Positions 11,092 through 23,124 of a stretch of 64,000 bases of DNA are shown in pieces. The stretch covers positions 66,672,689-66,736,688 of the forward strand of contig OZ026628.1 in the NCBI GenBank assembly GCA_964020975.1, written 5' to 3'. Position numbers and translations under genes: made by a program. The notes under the pieces are model-generated. The model made no database searches and was not told the DNA's origin. It worked only from the letters and a program-made list of their open reading frames with translations. This DNA is from Hermodice carunculata (Eukaryota > Annelida > Polychaeta > Eunicida > Amphinomidae). Within the stretch, counting starts at the first letter, position 1. Every line of letters begins with the position of its first letter.

Positions 11092-12362
11092 ACAAGAGGG
11101 CTGTGTGAACAGCCCGAGCCTCAGCTGATCTGGACATTCATCACACTTGCAGCTCTATGAACTTGGGAAAGGATCAAGGACACCATGTTCTGAGTAAGTC
11201 TGACCTTTATAGAAGAACACTTACAAGTGCAACATCAAAGTTCAAGTAGTTCTCAAGTTATAATGAACAGTATAAATTCATGTATGTTGCACTGTGACCC
11301 CACAGCTCTATGAACTGACAAGTCAGCTGAGCTAAAATCAGGAATCCGCAGCATTCCCACATAGTGAACAACTTTGTTTGGCCCTACCATTAGGAACATA
11401 TCCACCATGTGTAAGCTTAATCTGAGTGACGGTTCTGGAGAAGAAGTCGAAAATATCTATAACACACAAAAATTCACAAAAAAAAAATAGAAAAAAACTG
11501 CAGCGCCACCTGGTGAACAAATTAACAACAAGGAGTCCCTAGATGTCTTCCTGTGTGATATCAAAGCATTTGGGTAAGCAGTTTCGGAGAAGAAGGTTTT
11601 TTAAGATTTGTCCAAAAAAAACAACAACAAAAATTCATCAAAAATCCAAAAATTACTGGAGCATGACCACGTGAACAAAATTGGTAGAAACCCATCCAAG
11701 GTACATTGCCACCAAGTTTGAAGTTAATCTGGATGACGGTTTTGGAGAAGAAGTAGAAAATGTGAATTAGCATTAGAATGCCCATTGACTTCCATAGTAA
11801 TCAATAGGAAAGCTGCATTGACCGATAAGTACCAGAATTGAAAAAATCGTTAAAAATCAGGAATCTGCAGCATTCCCACATAGTGAACAACTTTGTTTGA
11901 CCCTTCTACAAGGAACATATCCACCATGTTTCAGCTTAATCTGAGTGATGGTTCTGGACAAGAAGTCGAAAATAGCTATAACACACAAAAATTCATAAAA
12001 AATTAGGGAAAAATTGCAGCGCCACCTGGTGAACAAATTAAGAACTAGGAGTCCCAGGGAGTGTTCCTGTGTGATATCAAAGCAATTGGGTGAGTGGTTT
12101 CGGAGAAGAAGATTTTTTAAGATTTACCCAAAAAAAACGAAAAAAATTCATTAAAAATCCAAAAATCACTGGACCATGACCATTTGAACAAACTTGGTAG
12201 AGACCCACCCAAGGCATATCTCCACCAAGTTTGAAGTGAATCTGGCTGACGGTTTTTGAGAAGAAGTCGAAAATGTGAATTGTGGACGACGGACGGACGG
12301 ACGACGGACGGACGACGGACCCTCAAAAAACCTCAGCTGACTGATAAGTCAGCTGAGGTAAA
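11092..12362 (-). mobile_element. Family A Helentron-like element, copy 1
   Basis: On the + strand it begins ACAAGAG, then a hairpin (GGGCTGT-GTGA-ACAGCCC), then CTCAGCTGA. It ends in a perfect 12-bp-stem hairpin (CCTCAGCTGACT-GATA and complement) followed by TAAAAA. On the minus strand this is a 5'-terminal inverted repeat with hairpin and a 3' repeat placed before a second hairpin, as in Helentron/Helitron2 elements. The body holds an internal ~518-bp duplication and GACGGACGG runs near 12,290-12,320. No ORF. Confidence 0.65.
11334..12270. repeat. Two ~518-bp direct repeats inside family A
   Basis: The stretch from AAAATCAGGAATCCGCAGCA at 11334 recurs at 11852 and stays alignable for several hundred bases. 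It includes the phrases GCAGCGCCACCTGGTGAACA and GGAGAAGAAG. Confidence 0.85.
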
Positions 12363-13034
12363 AACTCCACACAGGTGGCCTTTCATTAGAGGTACAACAA
12401 CATGGAAAAGATAACGCAGTGTTCTGACAGAGCGGTCTTAAAAAGATATGTGGTCTTTCATTAGAGGGGTCTCTCAAGAGAGGTACCAATGTATAGTAAA
12501 GCTAAACAAAAGGCCCGAGGCCCTAATACTCTGCTGACCACCATCACCACATTATCATTTCCTGTAATGTATTCAATCCAAAAAAAAAAAACTCCACACA
12601 GGTGGCCTTTCATTAGAGGTACAACAACATGGAAAAGATAACGCAGTGTTCTGACAGAGCGGTCTTAAAAAGATATGTGGTCTTTCATTAGAGGGGTCTC
12701 TCAAGAGAGGTACCAATGTATAGTAAAGCTAAACAAAAGGCCCGAGGCCCTAATACTCTGCTGACCACCATCACCACATTATCATTTCCTGTAATGTATT
12801 CAATCCAAAAAAAAAAAACTCCACACAGGTGGCCTTTCATTAGAGGTACAACAACATGGAAAAGATAGCGCAGTGTTCTGACAGAGCGGTCTTAAAAAGA
12901 TATGTGGTCTTTCATTAGAGGGGTCTCTCAAGAGAGGTACCAATGTGTAGTAAAGCTAAACAAAAGGCCCGAGGCCCTAATACTCTGCTGACCACCATCA
13001 CCACATTATCATTTCCTGTAATGTATTCAATCCA
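12363..13034. repeat. Near-identical 227-bp tandem triplication
   Basis: Units begin with AACTCCACACAGGTGG at 12363, 12590 and about 12817. By eye, units 1 and 2 are identical and unit 3 differs at two sites. A-runs join them. Each unit holds a reversed piece of the TA-flanked MITE seen whole at 21,679-21,857 (TCTCAAGAGAGGTACCAATG) plus the + strand left end of family B (ACAAAAGGCCC). Confidence 0.9.
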
Positions 13035-14631
13035 TGACCTTGAAAAGTTAATCAAGGTGAACTTTACCACCCAATATCAAACTTTCACATGATACACATC
13101 TGTGATACATTCGGCATCATTCGCCTTATTCTTTATCAAGATGTTGAACTAAATGTCCTTTTCTTTATGCTTAATGATAGGTCAAGGTCACAATCATTGG
13201 GCATGATCTATACGCCCTATAAATTTGGCAGGTCTAATTCAATTACATTTCAAGATATGGAATTCGATCTGTAAACACATTTTGGCTCATAATTCCTGTC
13301 AAACTATAGGTGGCACCACTAGTATCATATATGCAACCGAGAATTTGACCTCTTCTATGATCCAACTAAATTTCATGGAAGAATCACAAAAAATTAAGGA
13401 TGCTGGACTTGTGACAAGATTTTCACAGTTTGACATGACTGTATATTACATGATCCTACAGCTAGCATCACCAACATTGAGGCCACCATAGATTTTCATA
13501 CACTTCATAAGTCCTCAAAGTTATACAGGGCTAACTCAAAAACTGTGGGGTGCAGAGCATTTACTAGATGAACTTTATCTTCGAACTAGCTATTTGACCA
13601 GATCTTTAACTCAGATTAAAATATTGTTATTGTTCAAAATGTGTGCCCCGCATCCGGTTTTCCATTGATGGTCTGTGTGTTCAGATCGGGTAATAACTTT
13701 TGTGTGTTACTTAAGAAAAACAATAAACTTGGACAAGTGCAAAACACCATAATTATTGGATTACAGTGACCCAAAAAGTAAGTCACCAAGTATAATATTT
13801 TATGTACAATGTAACCCAGTGCAATTTTGATCTGGAGGCTGAATTCCCTTTGCCACTGATGTCCAAGCTACACCCAGAAATTACAAAATCACCTCTTTCA
13901 ACTTCAGAGGCCTGGTGACCTTAACATAAATAGATCAATGTTACTAATATTACATAACACCCTAGCATTGGATATGGTCCATATATCCTATAAATTTGGC
14001 AAGTCTAATCTAATCACTCTTTAAGGTATGGAATTTTATACCGTAGTTCTAGAAATTTTCGCACTCGATTTAATTTTGCGCTTTTTGCGCTACCACCTAA
14101 ACCACAAAATTAAAATGCGCAAAAATAAGTTGCATTGTATTTCACTACATTGTTTGGCATTGGATTGCGCGAAACTAAAACGTGCGAAAATTCTGTAATT
14201 TCAGAAAAAAAAAGGGTTTGCGCGAAATTAAACACACACGAAAATTTCTAGACCTACAGTATCTTTAAAACTGATTATGGCTCCCAATTTCTCTTAAATT
14301 ACAGATGGCGCCACTAGTATCATAACAAACTTAGACACTGGCCTCCTCCACAATCCCACTAAATTTCATGATCTATCAAACATTAAGGATGCTAGAGTGG
14401 TCACAAGATTTTTGCATTTTGACCCATATATCATGTAATACTGCAGGAGGCACCACCAATATCGAAATAAAAAAAACAAAAAACATTTGCACTTCATAAG
14501 TCCTTAAAGTTATATCGGGCTACCTAAAAAACTGTGGATTGTATCGCACTCACAAGTAAAAAGCATATGGACAGACAGGCAGACACAGTGAACGTATAAG
14601 GTCTGCGACCTTTGGTCAGCAGAGCCAAAAA
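12960..14631 (-). mobile_element. Family B Helentron-like element, copy 1
   Basis: The left end is ACAAAAGGCCCGAGGCCC then CTCTGCTGAC. The right end is GGTCAGCAGAGC then CAAAAA, so the short inverted repeat is set inside the left hairpin but at the right terminus. The body aligns with the other B copies through phrases such as GATCTGGAGGCT and CCTATAAATTTGGCA. It is interrupted by the MITE at 14,041-14,259. No coding capacity. Confidence 0.65.
14041..14259. mobile_element. TA-flanked MITE in family B
   Basis: A 219-bp element with ends CCGTAGTTCTAGAAATTTTC and a near complement (CTGTAGGTCTAGAAATTTTC on the other strand), flanked by TA (14,039-14,040 and 14,260-14,261). Other B copies (22,497 and 21,428) read straight through this site, which confirms the insertion. 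Tc1/mariner-pogo type by target; no transposase. Confidence 0.75.
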
Positions 14632-15054
14632 CCTGGAAATAGTAGTGAAATGTAAAGAACAGCCTTACATAATAATAGATCTTTACATTAGTACAGCGTG
14701 CTACTATTGGAATGAATACAGTAGTACGGCTAGTGGGAATAGTTGAATTTTGGACCACAGGTGGCAGCACTTGACTGACTGTTACAGGATGCAGAGCATT
14801 CATGGAGTTATATGTACTTAAAGATGTGGAAACTGAAGAACTAACATGGAACAATTTAATTGACTCTTTTAGGACACCAGAGGGCAGCACTCGAGGGTGA
14901 TTATTAACATGATTTTATTTATTTGCATAACAACAAATCCCTTTGATGATTTTGTCATGCAATACCCCAATTTATACAAACTGAACACCATCAAATGCTG
15001 CCACCAGGGAATCTAAAACCCCCTATACCCACATATACCGACAGACACACATAC
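14632..15054. other. Intron, no feature seen
   Basis: Unique-looking intron between family B and the helix 2 exon. Confidence 0.5.
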
Positions 15055-15151
15055 CCTGAGCCTCAGTGCCTTTCTCCGTCAAAAACTTTGTGTTTTGCTC
15101 CTTTAAGTGAGTGATGTACTGCAAAGCCCTCTCCAACACTTCATTGGTACT
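15055..15151 (-). CDS. USF3: USF3 helix 2/zipper exon
   Basis: 97-bp exon encoding STNEVLERALQYITHLKEQN and TKFLTEKGTEAQ, the second helix of the bHLH fold running into the leucine zipper. The acceptor follows TTTTGTTTCAG, entry is phase 0, and the exon leaves in phase 1 at the donor GT (15,054-15,053, G|GTATGT). From memory, the human counterpart has N-x-x-L-x-x-A-x-x-YIT-x-LK-x-QN in the same place. Phases fit the exons on both sides. Confidence 0.95.
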
Positions 15152-16168
15152 CTGAAACAAAAGTGTAATGTCCATGAAAAGTCCAGATGGAATCTGTGTA
15201 AGAGTAATACCAGAACAAAAGCAAACTACACAAGAGCAGAACCCATAAGCAAGAGCTGACAGAATACACCCCATGCAAGCATGGGAATTTCATCACTGTG
15301 CGAAATGTCTGACCAGGCTACAAGACAATATGCTGATGATCGGATGCTGTTTAAAACAAGAAGCGTCAGTCAGACGATAAACAAACTCCAGTATACCCTG
15401 ACACCACTTTTGAAAACTCTAGTCACAATATTTCCTAGAAATCCAAGCATATCTGTTACATTTAATGGTGGCCAAGCTCGGATGCATGACAAAACTGGCT
15501 GTAGTTATCAAGTGTATTTACGTCCAATATTGCACCCTTGCCACAGAGGGACTCGTATACATTGCTGACTCTGCTGCTACAATCTGGAGCAAACAGCAGC
15601 TGTTGATTTGTGGTTGCCATGGTTACCCCAGCTGATGACCCAGTTATTTTCTAGCTCAATAAATATCTCGCATTTTACACTTAACACCTGCAAAACAGCA
15701 AATGTTAAGGACAATGTACACTCCTAGCTATGCAATTTATAATGTTGTTCGATTTAGTATATTAATTAAGTTCCACATAAGTTCACACCTACCAACCCAC
15801 GCAAATCTATTACCACTTCCTGGCAATCTTTAGCATTTTTTGAAGGTGCTCCTTAGGGTGATGTTCGCTTAACGTACTTTAGCAACGTTACCCCCCTCTA
15901 TATGAGCTGGGGTCAACTGTGTTCCAATTGCTACTGATGAGAATCATGTTGATTTGAAACCGTTCTGTTTTTACCTGTTCCGCATGTTTTCTGTCACTGG
16001 TCTTGCCTTCTTCATTTAACTTAAAGAGGCAGCATACATTTCACGGGACCCAAAATATTCCCTCAGCATTTTGTACGGATTTTGTGAATATGATGGAGGG
16101 CCACCTTCAACTGAGATGTAAGGCTGGGCTACCGTACTCGACAGATGCCCACATTGTCACATACTCAC
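15152..16168. other. Intron, no feature seen
   Basis: Short intron between the two bHLH exons. I see no repeat copy or coding sequence. The + strand frame at 15,281-15,568 resembles nothing I know and is probably chance. Confidence 0.5.
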
Positions 16169-16298
16169 TGTTTTAACATCCCAGCCAAATTCCTTCCATG
16201 GCAGCAGTTCTCCTATCTTTTGGATCCCCGTCTTAATCTTTTCTTTACGCTTCTTCTCCACACTGTTATGGACCAGTCTCTTTTTTTCCTTCCCCACT
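16169..16298 (-). CDS. USF3: USF3 bHLH exon (basic region and helix 1)
   Basis: Encodes VGKEKKRLVHNSVEKKRKEK, then IKTGIQKIGELLPWKEFGWD and VKT, ending at a GTGAGT donor (16,168-16,163) in phase 0. The basic region has the group B E-box pattern: His at position 5, Glu at 9, Arg at 12, with Lys at 13 as in human USF3. There are two possible acceptors. An AG at 16,300-16,299 would start the exon at 16,298. The AG at 16,298-16,297 starts it at 16,296 and needs phase 1 upstream, which fits the candidate first exon at 50 kb. Together with the next exon this is the DNA-binding and dimerisation unit. Confidence 0.94.
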
Positions 16299-19110
16299 CT
16301 GCAAGCAAATTAACACATGCACATGTGTCATTAACATGACAAACATTCGTACGCAGGAGTTTCCAATCTAGTGTTAGAAACAAGACTTTTTTTTTAAAGA
16401 TATGGGCATGCCCAATAGCTTTTCCCAGTTATTCCTTCGACAAGATCTCTATGACACCATGTGATGATGGTTTTGAAAGATATGCATAGGGCATCAGATG
16501 TTTATCCCACAGTCTGTAATTTAATCATATGCACTGTTTAAGGTAGACCTATGTTTTGCCAGACAACCAAATCAGGTTAAGTTTCTCGACAATGCACTGA
16601 GAGAAAAAAACTGGGTATTTGACTATGATCATGATGAAAAGCCCATGTAATTCCCAGCCTCCCTCACTTATAACTTTAAAAGGTAACCAGTTTTTACACA
16701 GTGCAAATGTGGATCTGAAAGCAGTCAATGTCTGCCAAATTTTCAACGCATTTTAGTTAAACAATACTGTTTATGTTCCACAGGGTGTAATTCAGTTGAT
16801 CAGTTTTTTAAACAATCAGTTAGAATAAGTGTTTACTGTTAACAACAGTTACCCTACTCAAATGTTGCACAACAATCTTTTATGTGTTAAGCTGTTATTT
16901 TGCTATTCGGCTGCATGATCAACCAATCAAAATTAAATACTCTGAGGCCTAGATTTCCTTTGCTCACTTACAAATTATACTGTTTGGGCATCATTCTGCA
17001 ATTATTCAGCTTTCAGAAGATTTTTTTAGCACTATTTAGGCAGACGTGTTGCTGGTACTGCCCTGGCCATTAGCCAACTGCTGATGTTTCTTGAAGTTGG
17101 CAAAGGAAATGCGTAAATGGCTACAATATTTAAAAATTAATTATTAAAGCGCCACAACTAAATCATCAGTGCGAATTATGCTATTATTTCCTATTTTGGC
17201 TGCAGATTTTTGACAATTGCGTCTTTCCTGCTTAAGTGTTTTCAGTCATAAAACAGCAGTAACGTCTGTCTACTTGCCCATGATCCCATACATCAACCAG
17301 TGTGGACAGTACTAAATTTGTCTGATGATATTCCAGTTTTACCCTGGTTGCAGCAAGCATATCCCCAAGTTTGTGTATTGTAGTATGTTGTACATGTTGA
17401 CTTTCTTACTGGAATCTGGCTTACAAAATTCCCATGATACTATGGTCTGGGACAAATGAAATCCTTTTGAGGACAAGTGATTTTCAAATTTCACTGTCCC
17501 AAGGACAAGTAATTTTCATTGACAAAATTCATAATCTGTTAAACAGTGTTCAATTTCAATTTTTTTTGGCATAACATACACATCAACTCACTGTATGACA
17601 TGAAGCTTTCCATTAAAACAGTTTTTTATACCAAAACTTGAGTACACTTCATCAGCACAGGTGATATTATGACAGAGGACAAGTGAAAATCTTGTGTCTC
17701 TCGTCTCAAAGACAAGCAGTTTCGAAACAAATTTTCTCAACCTGAACACACTGTAACATTTGCATCCCCAGAACGTGTCAGGGAAGCAATCCATTCCAAA
17801 CAAGCCACATGCAGGCACATGTGCCTGGTGTTGCTGAAGCTATTGACTTAAACTCCATCTCTGCTGCTGCCGGGTCAAATTCTCTTTAATACTTGGGCAT
17901 TTAACCCCATACAGTCCAAGTTGAAATGCCTCATATTGGAACGAAAGTCATTTTACCAAAACTGTCTGTCTACTGGCACATTGAGAAAAAATGTATGAAA
18001 TAAAAAAGTGCAAAGCTCCGGAGGATATGCACGAATTTGGGGCTTGTTGACCTTGCATAGGGCATATGAATTATGTACCCAACCATCAAACATTCTGGTC
18101 AAGCTGTGAATGCTAGCCTCATTGGTACCAATCTGAGCAAATAGTATCAAAATATTTCTGCGTTCCTTACAACTAGTAACATAACATATAAACTAATAAT
18201 TTCCATCAAACTACAGGAGACAAAAGAGAAATTCCATGCATAATCTCATGTCAAGGTCATGTTCAGGTGCCATGAGTTGACTTCTTGGGGAAAAAACAAC
18301 ACACAACTGCCAGTCACACTCCAGTGACAGTGTGGAGTAATCTATTGTGAACTGAGCATCACTGTGAAACCTACTTTCACGGCCTGATTTGTGAAACGTT
18401 AGGCACTTCCCTCTATCCCCTACCTTTGCGTATTTGCCTCCAACTCCAAATAACTGTTTCCACTGGAATCTTTATTTTTGCATGCTGCAATATAAACAAA
18501 ACTTCCCATTTGTGTTTTCCCTTCATAATTATTAGGGAAGATTCACACATGTTCACAGGGCAGAGGCCACGATGAAAACAATGTATTGGCTCATTTTTGC
18601 ATGTGACTTAATTGACCAATCAGATGATGTGTTGCTCATAAGACTACATGGCCCGGCAGCTGTTCCATAACTTTGGTAGGAAAGATCGTGACACTTGATC
18701 TGCATTACAAAGAGACCTATTCTGATTTGATATGTTAATTTTTTTCATTTTCACCGTTTGCTGCAAGGAACTTGCCACAACTGCACATGCAAATTGGAGA
18801 TGATGTACCAATCGTGTTCATGATACAGGTACGCAAATGATGTGCATCACATCAGAGGCAAGAGAAAAGAAGATCCTAAAACCAATGTAACTATTAATCT
18901 TATCAAAGTTTACGTGGTATAGCTACTCATACAGCCCTAGAAATTACACTGTATTTTTCATCATAATTTACCCCATGCAAACAGTTTACTTTTCAGTTGT
19001 AGCTAGAATTGTGAAACTTGACACATTTTTGCAAATTAGCAAGCAGCAATAAGCGGCAAATCCGGGTAAATGGTTCGACTTGGCCTTTGTCTACATGTAT
19101 GGATTGATGA
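16299..19110. other. First intron, no feature seen
   Basis: Start of a very long intron, about 33.8 kb if the first exon at 50 kb is right. A few GGACAAGTG motifs recur around 17,450-17,700. No gene or clear element. Confidence 0.45.
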
Positions 19111-19463
19111 AAAAATATAATGTTTATTGTACCAAGTTGTATTCAGACAGGTGGATTTTGCATACGAGCCTTGACTTTGCAATTTTGAACTTATGGGCCA
19201 AGAGGTTTCGGAGAAGATTTTTTGCCAAAAATTAATCAAAAATTTCATATAAAATCCAAAAATGATTGGAGCATGACCAACTGAACAAACCTGATAACAA
19301 CACCCATCAAAGGTAAATCCGCATCAAGTTTGAAGAGGATCAAGAGGTTGTTTTTTACGAGGAATTAAAAAATGTGAATGGATGATGACAGATGGTTAGA
19401 TGACGGACAGCTAACTGACCATCTTATAAGCTCAGCCCACTGACAAGTCAGCTGAGCTAATAA
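19111..19463 (-). mobile_element. Family A element, fragment
   Basis: Carries the right half of family A (GGTTTCGGAGAAGATTTTTT, ATTGGAGCATGACCAACTGA) and the terminal hairpin ending GTCAGCTGAGCTAA. The ACAAGAG end is missing, so it is truncated. The left boundary is approximate. Confidence 0.65.
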
Positions 19464-20397
19464 TGTCCAGTCATGTTTTCTGCTGTTTAATTTTGAGATG
19501 CTTGCTTACAGGGACCATGTGTATCACTCTGTGATGTAACCATGGTAACTGTGAGTAAGCACTAGGGAATCTCTTACCATCTATACCTCAGCTAATGAGG
19601 TAGAGGATGTTTAATTTAGGTAATGCAGTTTGCTTTGTAATCACACCTCTCAAAATTGACTTTTGATCATTTTTGGTTTCAGGGACTGGTGATCTCAAAT
19701 TTACCAACTAGTACTGTTGTCACCTTGTCACACTTATGGGAAAATTAAACCCCAAATTGTTCAATGCCGTGCACATCATTAACTGAATTAGCCATGTGTC
19801 AATGTATATTTCTAAGATGCAAATTCATTTGGCCAGAAAGCTGGGAATAATGCAAGATGTGTGGCTCCATTGTTCATAGAATATACCTGGTGTTATTAAG
19901 TAGCCATCTATTAGCAATTTTATATGTATCACAACTGTACTCATGATTAAACCAACAAGGTAAAACCTCATTAATTATGGCCCAAGCTTTCACAGGGGCA
20001 TTCCATGATAACAGGGATACGGATACCAGAAAATAAATCTGCAGAGAGAAAACAACCTTGATGCCACTGAAAAGTAAACACCTTACAGTATTGAGATTGT
20101 TTGGATTTTTTCATATAGAGCACCATATGCTCAATTTATGAATCCATATTTATGCAAATTAGCATTGCTGTGTCACAGACACGGATATTTTGTGTTTTAA
20201 TATATTGCATACTATTAATATAATGTTGAGTGATTTTTATCGCTTGGGATAAAGTAACATGGCCACCTTGTTTTATCATGCACTATGTTATTGTTGGTGA
20301 ATTATTTATAATAATTAATATACAGCCTGTCAATTTTCTTTAATGTCCTGTCCGTGACAAGGTGGCATTCAAAAGTTTAATAATTTGTTGTAAAGAA
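19464..20397. other. Intron, no feature seen
   Basis: AT-rich sequence. A TAAAACCTCATTAATTATGG phrase near 19,961 could be a remnant of a pogo-like end, but no partner end is visible. Confidence 0.4.
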
Positions 20398-20727
20398 TGG
20401 TAGGAATAACCAGCTATTTTATATTCTCTGTTTTCATTATAAAGACTTTCTAAAGTCACAAACATAATTAAGATTCACACCCTGTGAATATCAAAATGCT
20501 AAAATCATAATTTGTCACAGATGGGACATATGTATCAAAGAGTACCCAATAATCAGTGAAAATTTACTATTAATAAAAGTAGGAATGACAAGGTATTTTA
20601 TATTCTCTGTATTCATTGTACAGGCTTTCTAAAGAGACAAACATAATTCATTGGCAGCCTGTGAATATCAAAATATTATAATCATAATTTCTAACAGATG
20701 GGACATACTTATCAAAGAGTACCCATG
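20398..20727. repeat. Two direct repeats of about 150 bp, offset 180 bp
   Basis: The blocks with TATTTTATATTCTCTG ... CAGATGGGACATA ... TCAAAGAGTACCCA occur twice, at about 20,400-20,550 and 20,580-20,727, with moderate divergence. Confidence 0.8.
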
Positions 20728-20934
20728 GACAGTTCCCTAGACTAGCAACAGGTTACTACACTCATTACATTTTTTGGTGTGTACTTCTCTCAGTTATGGT
20801 AAAATTGGTCTCATCTGATCTGTTTGTTTCTTATGCACTGTGTAATATATATATATGTAGTGGTGAATAATTGATACATTTAGGCCTATTAATATCTATA
20901 ATTATCTGTAATATCCCGTATACTGAACAACAGC

Positions 20935-22879
20935 ACAAAGAAGAGGCCCATGGGCCTAATGCTCTGCTGACAGCGTGGCTATATTGCACCTGTTCATTTC
21001 AAAGTTGTGACTCCTCAAGTGGATTCTGAACATATAAAGTTTAATGTAAAAATTGGCCACCAGATGGCACTTCGCTCTACATGTAATCACAGCTTATTTG
21101 AGCTACTCCTGTGATGAATATTGTTGCATGTGTCAAGACACCAATGAGTGAGTCCTTAACTTTATGTCCTCAGTGACCTTGAGGCACAAGATCAAGGACA
21201 CCCAGATTATGTAATACAAGAGGCCCACAGGCCTGCCTGGTGCTGTGCTGACTATGCCATTGAAGTCCAAGCTACACCCTGCCATTACAAAATCACCTAT
21301 TTCAACTTTACAGGCATGGTTACCTCACAAAAATGGGTCAAATTTATTTATATTATATATAATTCTAGCTTTGGACATTGTCGATACATCATATAAATTT
21401 GGCAAGTCTAATCCAATTACTTTTCGAGAAATGCAATTTTACATCTCAAAACATATTTTGGCACATAATTTCTGTCAAATTATAAGTGGTGCGACTAGTA
21501 TTACCAACTTAGACTTTGAACTCCCCCACAGTCCCACCAAATTTGATGAAGATCTGCCACAAATTAAAGATGCTAGAGTGTTCACAAGATTTTCATATTT
21601 TGACCCCTATATTGCATAATATTGTAGGTGGCACCACCAATATAGAAAAGAACTTATTTATTATTTATGATTTTTATACATTGGTACCTGTCTTGAGAGA
21701 CTCCTCCAATGAGAGACCACACATCTTTTTAAGACGGCTCTCTCAGAACACTGTGCTATCTTTTCCAAGTTGTTATACCTCTAATGAAAGACCACCTGTT
21801 TTGAGAGACAACATTTTCACATGCTGTAGGGGTGGTCTCTCAATATAGGGACTACTGTACCCCTATAAGTCCTGAAAGTTATATTGGGCTGACTGGAAAA
21901 CTGTGGACAGTGCCGCGGTCACAAGATTTTCCCATTTTGACCTGTATATTACATAATACTATATGTTGCGCCACCAATATTGGCGACAAAAATTTTTACA
22001 TACTTTATAACTCCTAAACGTTACATGGGCCTATTTCAAGAATTATGGGGTGCAGACCATTCACGAGATGACCCCAATATTCAAACTGGCCATTGTTACC
22101 AATCAATATATGCACCAAACTTCCAGCTTTCCATACATATATAGTCTGTTTGTTCAAATCGGGTCGTAACTTTTCCAGTTATTGAGGAAAAACAATAAAC
22201 TTGGACAAGCACCAAACTACAGAATTACTGGGTCACAGTGACCCAAAAAGCAGGTCACCAAGTACAGATTCATGTATTATGTAATCAAGTGCAATTTTGA
22301 TCTGGAGGCTCACTTCTCTTTGCCACTTATGTCCGAGCTAAATGTGACAATTAAAAAATCGCTATTTCAACTTTACAGGCATGGTGACCTCACAAAAATA
22401 GGTCAAGGTCACTGATATTACATTATTCTACCTTTGGCCATGGTCTATATATCACATAAATTTTGCAAGTCTAATCCAATAACTTTTCCAAATATGGAAT
22501 TTTACATCTTAAAACACATCTTGGCTTATAATTTCTGTCAAATTATAGGTGGTGCCACTAGTATCACTAGCAGCTTAGACTATGACCTCCCACGCAATCC
22601 CAATAAATTTGGTGAAGATCCACTAAAAATGAAGATGCTAGAGTGTTGACAAGATTTTCACATTTTTGACCCCTATATTACATAATAATGTAGGAGGCGC
22701 CACCAATATCGAACTCAGCCTAGATTTTCACACATCCTATCAGTCCTGAAAGTTATATTGGGCTAACTTGAAAACTGTAGAAGGTATCGCGCTAACAAGC
22801 AAAAGTTTACAGACAGACTGACGGACAGACATGAGCGGTCACGTCAGCTCTGCGAACCTTGGTCAGCAGAGCTAAAAAT
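20935..22879 (-). mobile_element. Family B Helentron-like element, composite
   Basis: Two left ends are present, AAGAGGCCCATGGGCCTAAT at about 20,940 and ACAAGAGGCCC at 21,216, so a truncated copy precedes a fuller one. The right end forms an 8-bp-stem hairpin (AGCTCTGC ... GCAGAGCT) followed by AAAAAT. The body is repeated internally: the phrases CATGGTGACCTCACAAAAAT and GGCAAGTCTAATCCAAT recur about 1 kb apart. It is interrupted by the MITE at 21,679-21,857. Confidence 0.65.
21679..21857. mobile_element. TA-flanked MITE in family B
   Basis: A 179-bp element. The ends CATTGGTACCTGTCTTGAGA and CAGTAGTCCCTATATTGAGA (other strand) are flanked by TA on both sides. The uninterrupted B copy near 13,493 reads TTTTCATACACTTCATAAGT, with one TA at the site. 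Pieces of the same MITE lie inside the 227-bp triplication at 12.4-13.0 kb. Confidence 0.8.
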
Positions 22880-23124
22880 TAGGATCAATTTACCACTCAT
22901 GGTAGGAAAACCATTCAAGTTAATGCTCATTCTCTTTGTTTATGCGATTATGGCTTGCTGAAATAGCAAAGTTAGTGACACAAAATATTCACTCATAATA
23001 ATATTTGCAATGGATGGGGCACATTTGTCACAGAAGGGACAGAATTAAATAAAATTCAGCATGTGTAGTCTCAGATTATACCAAAGATAAAAAGCCTAGT
23101 TTGTTAATTTTTACGGATATTGAA

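Noticed and set aside
15281-15568. 95-codon + frame beginning MGISSLCEMSDQ, with ADDRMLF resembling a reverse transcriptase box
   Set aside because: No other reverse transcriptase motifs around it, and it lies between two USF3 exons on the other strand.
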